NCBI RefSeq assembly: GCF_015070855.1
Contig: NZ_JADDIX010000091.1
Location: 1 to 61,794, forward strand
Direction of reading: 5' to 3'
Length of the DNA: 61,794 bases
Source: Pseudomonas lopnurensis
GTDB taxonomy: Bacteria > Pseudomonadota > Gammaproteobacteria > Pseudomonadales > Pseudomonadaceae
Both the position numbers and the translations under genes were made by a program. The notes beneath the pieces were generated by a model. The model was not told the DNA's origin, did not search any database, and saw only the letters and a program-made list of their open reading frames with translations. Below are positions 57,777 to 61,794 of this stretch, one piece after another (the stretch's first letter is position 1; the number at the start of each line of letters is the position of its first letter).

Positions 57777-59759
57777 ATGCTTACCCAGCGTTTCCACTTC
57801 CTGTTGTTCACAGGTGCCCTGGGCATATCCACGCTCGCCCATGCAGCACCGATCGACCTGGGCAGCGTCGTCATCGTCGACAACCGCGGCGAAGACAGCC
57901 TGAGCGGAACCCACGTGGTCACCCGCGAACAGATCCGCGCCCATGACCGCGAAACCCTCGGCACGGCGCTCGAGTTGCTCCCGGGCGTGACCCTCAGCCG
58001 CGGTGGCGCACGCAACGAAGAGATGGTCCGGGTGCGCGGTTTCGATTTGCGCCAGGTCCCCATCTTTATCGACGGTATTCCTATCTACGTGCCCTACGAT
58101 GGCTACGCGGACCTCGGCCGCTTCACCACTTTCGATCTGGAGCGTGTCGAAGTGGCCAAGGGCTTCAGCTCCATGATCTACGGGCCGAACACCCTGGGCG
58201 GCGCGATCAACCTGATCACCCGCAAACCGCAGCGGGCCTTCGAGGGCGAGGTCGGCGGGGGCCTGTCCTTCACCGATCATGGTGAACGCAACGCCTGGCG
58301 GACCTACGCCAACCTGGGCAGCAACCAGGGCAACTGGTACCTGCAGGCCGGCCTGTCCTACCTGGACGAAGACTATTTCCGTCTGCCCGGCAGCTTCGAC
58401 ACGGCGCCCTACCAGGCCGAAGGCCGCCGCCACAACAGCTACCGGACCGACCAGAAGGCATCCTTCAAGCTGGGCCTGACGCCCAACGACAGCGACGAGT
58501 ACATGCTCGGCTACGTGCGCCAGGAAGGTGAAAAGGGCAATCCGCCCTATGCCGGCCGCCTGAGCAGCAGCCGCTACTGGCAGTGGCCGACCTGGGACAA
58601 GACCAGCGTCTACCTGGGCAGCAGCACCGGCCTGGGCGACCACCGGCTGAAATTCCGCGCCTACCACGACACTTACGAGAACTCGCTGTTCGCCTACGAC
58701 GATGCCAGCTACAGCGCCCAGAACACCCCGCGCGCCTTCCGCAGCTGGTACGGCGACTACAGCAACGGCCTGAGCCTGGAAGACCAGTGGCAGATGACCT
58801 CGCGCGACCTGCTGCGCCTGGCCTACCACTACAAGGAAGACGTGCACCGCGAACACGATGCCGGCGAGCCCTGGCAGCGCTTCGAGGACCGCACCCAGTC
58901 GCTGGCCGCCGAGTACAGCCGCGAGCTGAGCGACAGCCTGACTTTGGTGGCCGGTTTCGGCCATGACCGCCGCGATGGCCGCAAGGCGCAGAACTACACC
59001 GTCTCCACCGGCCTGGTGGACGAGGACGGCGGGCGCAACCACAGCAACAACGGCCAGCTCGGCCTGTTCTACCGGCCGGATGCGGACAGCCAGTGGCGGC
59101 TCAGCGTGGCCCGCAAGAGCCGCTTCGCCACCATCAAGGATCGCTACTCCTACCGCATGGGTACGGCAGTGCCCAACCCCGGGCTGAAATCCGAACACGC
59201 CACCCACTTCGAAGTGGGCCATAGCCGGGCCCTGGGCGCCGGCTGGCAAATGGATATGGCCGTGTTCCGCAGCCATATCGACGACCTGCTGCAATCGGTG
59301 CGGATCGACGACTCGCGCTGCTCCAGCCCGCCGTGCTCGCAGATGCAGAACGTCGACCAGGCGCGGGTCAACGGCCTGGAGCTGGTGCTGGACGGCCAGT
59401 TGCAGGGCTGGGACATCGCCTTCAACTACCTCTACCTGGACCGGCAGAACCGCTCCGACGACAGCGTACGGCTGACCGACACGCCCCGGCACAAGGCCTT
59501 CGCCAGCCTGGGCCGGACCTTTGGTCCCTGGGAGCTGCTGCTGAGCGCCGATGCCGCCTCGCGCCGCTACAGCTCCAGCGACGGCGTGCAGGTGGCGGAC
59601 GGTTTCGCCGTCTACCGCCTCAAGGGCAGCTACCACTTCGACGACGGACTCACCCTGAGCACCAGCGTGCACAACCTGTTCGACCGCGAATACGCCTACA
59701 GCGAAGGCTATCCCGAGCCGGGCCGCACCTTTCTCGTCCAGGCCAACCTGACCTTCTGA
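57777..59759 (+). CDS. TonB-dependent outer-membrane receptor
   Basis: A 660-residue receptor from ATG 57777. A signal peptide (MLTQRFHFLLFTGALGISTLAHA) precedes the TonB box region (DLGSVVIVDNRG), a plug (ALELLPGVTLSRGGARNEEMVRVRGF...VYVPYDGYADLGRFTTFDLERVEVAKG) and a barrel ending in FLVQANLTF with terminal Phe. The plug's GFDLRQVPIFIDGIP is like siderophore receptors. The ligand is unknown; the nearby ModE-like site and the solute-binding protein downstream suggest a metal complex. The frame on the other strand over this region is a shadow. Confidence 0.88.
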   Translation: MLTQRFHFLLFTGALGISTLAHAAPIDLGSVVIVDNRGEDSLSGTHVVTREQIRAHDRETLGTALELLPGVTLSRGGARNEEMVRVRGFDLRQVPIFIDGIPIYVPYDGYADLGRFTTFDLERVEVAKGFSSMIYGPNTLGGAINLITRKPQRAFEGEVGGGLSFTDHGERNAWRTYANLGSNQGNWYLQAGLSYLDEDYFRLPGSFDTAPYQAEGRRHNSYRTDQKASFKLGLTPNDSDEYMLGYVRQEGEKGNPPYAGRLSSSRYWQWPTWDKTSVYLGSSTGLGDHRLKFRAYHDTYENSLFAYDDASYSAQNTPRAFRSWYGDYSNGLSLEDQWQMTSRDLLRLAYHYKEDVHREHDAGEPWQRFEDRTQSLAAEYSRELSDSLTLVAGFGHDRRDGRKAQNYTVSTGLVDEDGGRNHSNNGQLGLFYRPDADSQWRLSVARKSRFATIKDRYSYRMGTAVPNPGLKSEHATHFEVGHSRALGAGWQMDMAVFRSHIDDLLQSVRIDDSRCSSPPCSQMQNVDQARVNGLELVLDGQLQGWDIAFNYLYLDRQNRSDDSVRLTDTPRHKAFASLGRTFGPWELLLSADAASRRYSSSDGVQVADGFAVYRLKGSYHFDDGLTLSTSVHNLFDREYAYSEGYPEPGRTFLVQANLTF

Positions 59760-59774
59760 TCCGGAGCACTCGTC

Positions 59775-61082
59775 ATGCCACACCTCATGAATCGCCGACG
59801 CCTGCTCGGCGGCCTGGCCGGCCTCGGCCTCGCTTGCGCGGCGCGCCCGCTGCTGGCCGGCACGCCGCGCGAACTGGTGATCCTCAGCAGCTACCCGGAA
59901 CCGGTCATCGCCGCCTTCGAGGCCGCCTTCGAGCGCCTTTATCCGCAGTACCGGATGAACCTGGTCTGGCGCCGCCCGCACGACGCCCTCGAACAGCTTT
60001 CGCAGCCCGGACAGGGTGGCGTGGACGTCTACTGGGCCGCCTCGCCGCGCACCTTCGAGGCCTTGCGCCAGGCCGGCGCCTGGCGGCCGCTGACGATCGA
60101 CCGCGCCGGCCTGCCCGAGCACGTCGGCGCCCTGCCCCTGGTCGGACCGGATGCCCATTACCTGGCCACCGAAATCGCCGGTTACGGCTTCGCCATCGAT
60201 CCACGCCAGCTCGCCGAACTGGGCGTGGATACGCCAGTCGACTGGGCGGACCTGGCCAATCCGCGCCTGGCCGGACGCATCGCCCTGCCGGTGCCGAGCC
60301 GGGTCGGCTTCGCCCCGGTGATGGTGGACATCGTCCTGCAGGCCTATGGCTGGGAGCGCGGCTGGGCACTCTGGAGCGAGATCGCCGGGCTGTCCTACCT
60401 GATCGAGCGCGGCTCGACCTTCGTCAGCGACGAGGTAGGCAGCGAACGGGCGGCGGTCGGCCTGTCCATCGACTTCTTCGTCGCCTCGGCGATCGCCGGC
60501 GGCGCGCCCCTGCAGTTCATCTATCCGGCGCACGGCGGGCTCAATCCCGGCCATATCGCGATCACCGCCAGCACGCAGAAGCCGGAGGCGGCCGAAGCCT
60601 TCGTCGCCTTCGTGCTGTCGGCAACGGGGCAGAAACTGCTGGCCGCCCCGGACATCCGCAAGCTGCCGGTACGCCCCTCCGTCTATACGGACCTGCCGGC
60701 CGGCTACCATGATCCGTTCCGCGCCGCCGCGGCCGGCGCCTATGCCTATCGGCCCGATCCGGCGAGCGGCCGCCTCGGGCTGTTGGCGGCGCTGTTCGAA
60801 CAGCTGCTGGTGAGCCGGCATGCCGAGCTTCGCCAGTTGTGGGCGGACCTGCATGCCCGGGAACGCCGCGAAGGCCGCCGCCTGGAAGCGGTCCGCCAGT
60901 TGCTCGGCACGCCGCCGATCGATGCGCACCAGGCCGCCGATCCGGCCCTGCTCGCCGCCTGGCGCAGCGAGGCGCAAGGGACATCCCGGGCAACCGACGA
61001 TCAGCAGCGCGAATGGGCCCGGCAGGTGGCACAGCGGCAGCACCAGGCCGCCGTCCTGCTGGCAGGGATGGCCAGCGCATGA
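59775..61082 (+). CDS. Tat-exported extracellular solute-binding protein
   Basis: A 435-residue periplasmic protein 15 bp after the TonB gene. A twin-arginine signal (MNRRRLLGGLAGLGLACAARPLLA) precedes an ABC substrate-binding fold of the ferric/thiamine type: ELVILSSYPEPVIAAFEAAFERLYPQYRMNLVW, VDVYWAASPRTFEAL, YGFAIDPRQL, and LNPGHIAITASTQKPEAAEAFVAFVLS. The last ~100 residues are charged helices beyond the usual family length. Such proteins bind Fe(III) or metal chelates. Its end overlaps the next gene by four bases. Confidence 0.85.
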   Translation: MPHLMNRRRLLGGLAGLGLACAARPLLAGTPRELVILSSYPEPVIAAFEAAFERLYPQYRMNLVWRRPHDALEQLSQPGQGGVDVYWAASPRTFEALRQAGAWRPLTIDRAGLPEHVGALPLVGPDAHYLATEIAGYGFAIDPRQLAELGVDTPVDWADLANPRLAGRIALPVPSRVGFAPVMVDIVLQAYGWERGWALWSEIAGLSYLIERGSTFVSDEVGSERAAVGLSIDFFVASAIAGGAPLQFIYPAHGGLNPGHIAITASTQKPEAAEAFVAFVLSATGQKLLAAPDIRKLPVRPSVYTDLPAGYHDPFRAAAAGAYAYRPDPASGRLGLLAALFEQLLVSRHAELRQLWADLHARERREGRRLEAVRQLLGTPPIDAHQAADPALLAAWRSEAQGTSRATDDQQREWARQVAQRQHQAAVLLAGMASA

Positions 61083-61794
61083 AATCCGCCCTGCTGCTGG
61101 GCGGGCTGCTGCTGACGAGTGGCATGGCCTCGGCCACGGAGAACGACAGCAAGATCGAACATTCCCTGGTCGCCGCCGAAGCCGTGGCGCGCCAGGCCCT
61201 CGACCGGCCCATGCCGGGCCTGGACCCGGCACAACGCCCCCGCTTCGCCGACGGACGCAGCCTATTCCGCCAGGTCTGGGTGGTGGCGCCATCGCGGGAT
61301 ACCGACATCGACGGACTCGGCCCGCTGTACAACCGCCCCGCCTGCAGCTCCTGCCATCCGGCCAACGGTCGCGGCCGGGCGCCGGATTCACCCGGGGAAC
61401 GCATGCGCGAGATGCTGGTACGACTGTCCGTACCCGGCGCCGGCGACCATGGCGCGCCCCGCCCGCATCCGGTCTACGGCGACCAGCTCAACGAGACGGG
61501 GATTCCCGGCGTGCCGGGCGAGGGCCGGGCGGCGCTGCACTGGCAGTCGAGCACCTTCACCTTTGCCGACGGCGAGACCGTCGAATTGCGCCAGCCCCGG
61601 CTCGAGTTTCGCGAACTCGCCTACGGTCCGCTCGATGGCGTGCTGACCTCGCCACGTGTCGGCCCGGCGATGCTCGGGCTCGGCCTGCTGGATGCCGTGG
61701 CGACCGCCGACCTGCAGGCGATGGCGGCGCAGCCGGGAGCGGACGGCGTGCAGGGCCGGGTCAACCGGGTCTGGAACGCCAGCAGCGGCCGCCT
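61079..61794 (+). CDS. Di-haem oxidoreductase, cut by the window edge
   Basis: Starts in an ATGA overlap with the solute-binding gene and runs off the right edge (238 codons seen). A signal peptide (MKSALLLGGLLLTSGMASA) precedes a haem-c motif CSSCH (C89, C92, H93) in RPACSSCHPANGRG. The region to about 238 reads GPLYNRPACSSC and FRELAYGPLDGVLTSPRVGPAMLGLGLL, typical of the putative di-haem oxidoreductase family. These proteins are often found beside iron-uptake loci and imelysin-like proteins. A second haem motif would lie outside the window. Confidence 0.85.
   Translation, partial: MKSALLLGGLLLTSGMASATENDSKIEHSLVAAEAVARQALDRPMPGLDPAQRPRFADGRSLFRQVWVVAPSRDTDIDGLGPLYNRPACSSCHPANGRGRAPDSPGERMREMLVRLSVPGAGDHGAPRPHPVYGDQLNETGIPGVPGEGRAALHWQSSTFTFADGETVELRQPRLEFRELAYGPLDGVLTSPRVGPAMLGLGLLDAVATADLQAMAAQPGADGVQGRVNRVWNASSGR

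Noticed and set aside
57726-61391. A 1221-residue open frame on the minus strand over the TonB and binding-protein genes
   Set aside because: It has no domain, lies exactly antisense to well-supported genes, and reflects high GC codon structure.

Overview
The window is GC-rich gammaproteobacterial chromosome of the Pseudomonas stutzeri (Stutzerimonas) / Azotobacter type. It combines ordinary Pseudomonas housekeeping genes (argF, guaAB, xseA, leuA) with a nitrogen-fixation block (nifF, clpX, nifM, nifZ, nifW, a TPR-like gene, cysE, nifV, nifS, nifU, iscA-nif) and a modE regulator. From memory, the P. stutzeri A1501 nif island is bounded on one side by a glutathione peroxidase gene. A glutathione peroxidase gene sits directly beside nifF here, which fits that layout.

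Layout. 1-5.9 kb is core: VanZ-like protein, grxD, argF, an iron-type ABC ATPase, tadA and a Tat-exported multicopper oxidase. 5.92-30.77 kb is an integrated island. It carries a P4-type integrase next to the 3' end of guaA, a 16-bp direct repeat of the last guaA codons at both ends (5923-5938 and 30751-30766), and matching short repeats beside each end that look like integrase arm sites. 30.75-45.6 kb is core: guaA, guaB, a zinc-ribbon protein, xseA, an M23 peptidase, an isochorismatase-like hydrolase, an MscS-type channel, a copper TonB receptor with a DUF2946 protein, leuA and an alcohol dehydrogenase. 45.7-56.3 kb holds glutathione peroxidase and the nif genes. 56.7 kb to the end holds modE and an operon for a TonB receptor, a solute-binding protein and a di-haem oxidoreductase that is cut by the window edge.

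The guaA island is an accumulation of anti-phage and mobile DNA. From left to right it has: (i) a structured leader region with a Shine-Dalgarno-masking hairpin in front of two small unknown genes; (ii) a 9.5-kb segment bounded by two 186-bp inverted-repeat elements in opposite orientation, enclosing an RloC-like zinc-hook ATPase with an Mrr-like nuclease, a frameshifted Xre/ParS antitoxin, and a 1.5-kaa NACHT (STAND) ATPase; (iii) an HNH nuclease; (iv) a two-gene unit of a PD-(D/E)XK-like nuclease and an unknown partner; (v) ardA and the decayed replication/transfer module of a Tn4371/RP4-like integrative element (iterons, parA and traF pseudogenes); (vi) an IS3-family ruin; (vii) an AT-rich pair encoding an exported trypsin-like protease and a lipoprotein; (viii) an AlpA regulator, an HTH/HicA-like gene pair and the integrase.

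In the nif block the genes for metallocluster assembly (iscA-nif, nifU, nifS), homocitrate synthesis (nifV), O-acetylserine supply (cysE), nitrogenase maturation (nifW, nifZ, nifM) and protein turnover (clpX) run in one direction with several overlapping start/stop codons. iscA-nif and nifF each have a -24/-12 sigma-54 promoter with TGT-N10-ACA NifA sites upstream. modE is divergent from iscA-nif, and a ModE-like palindrome lies ahead of the TonB receptor operon, suggesting that molybdenum or metal supply is wired to nitrogen fixation.
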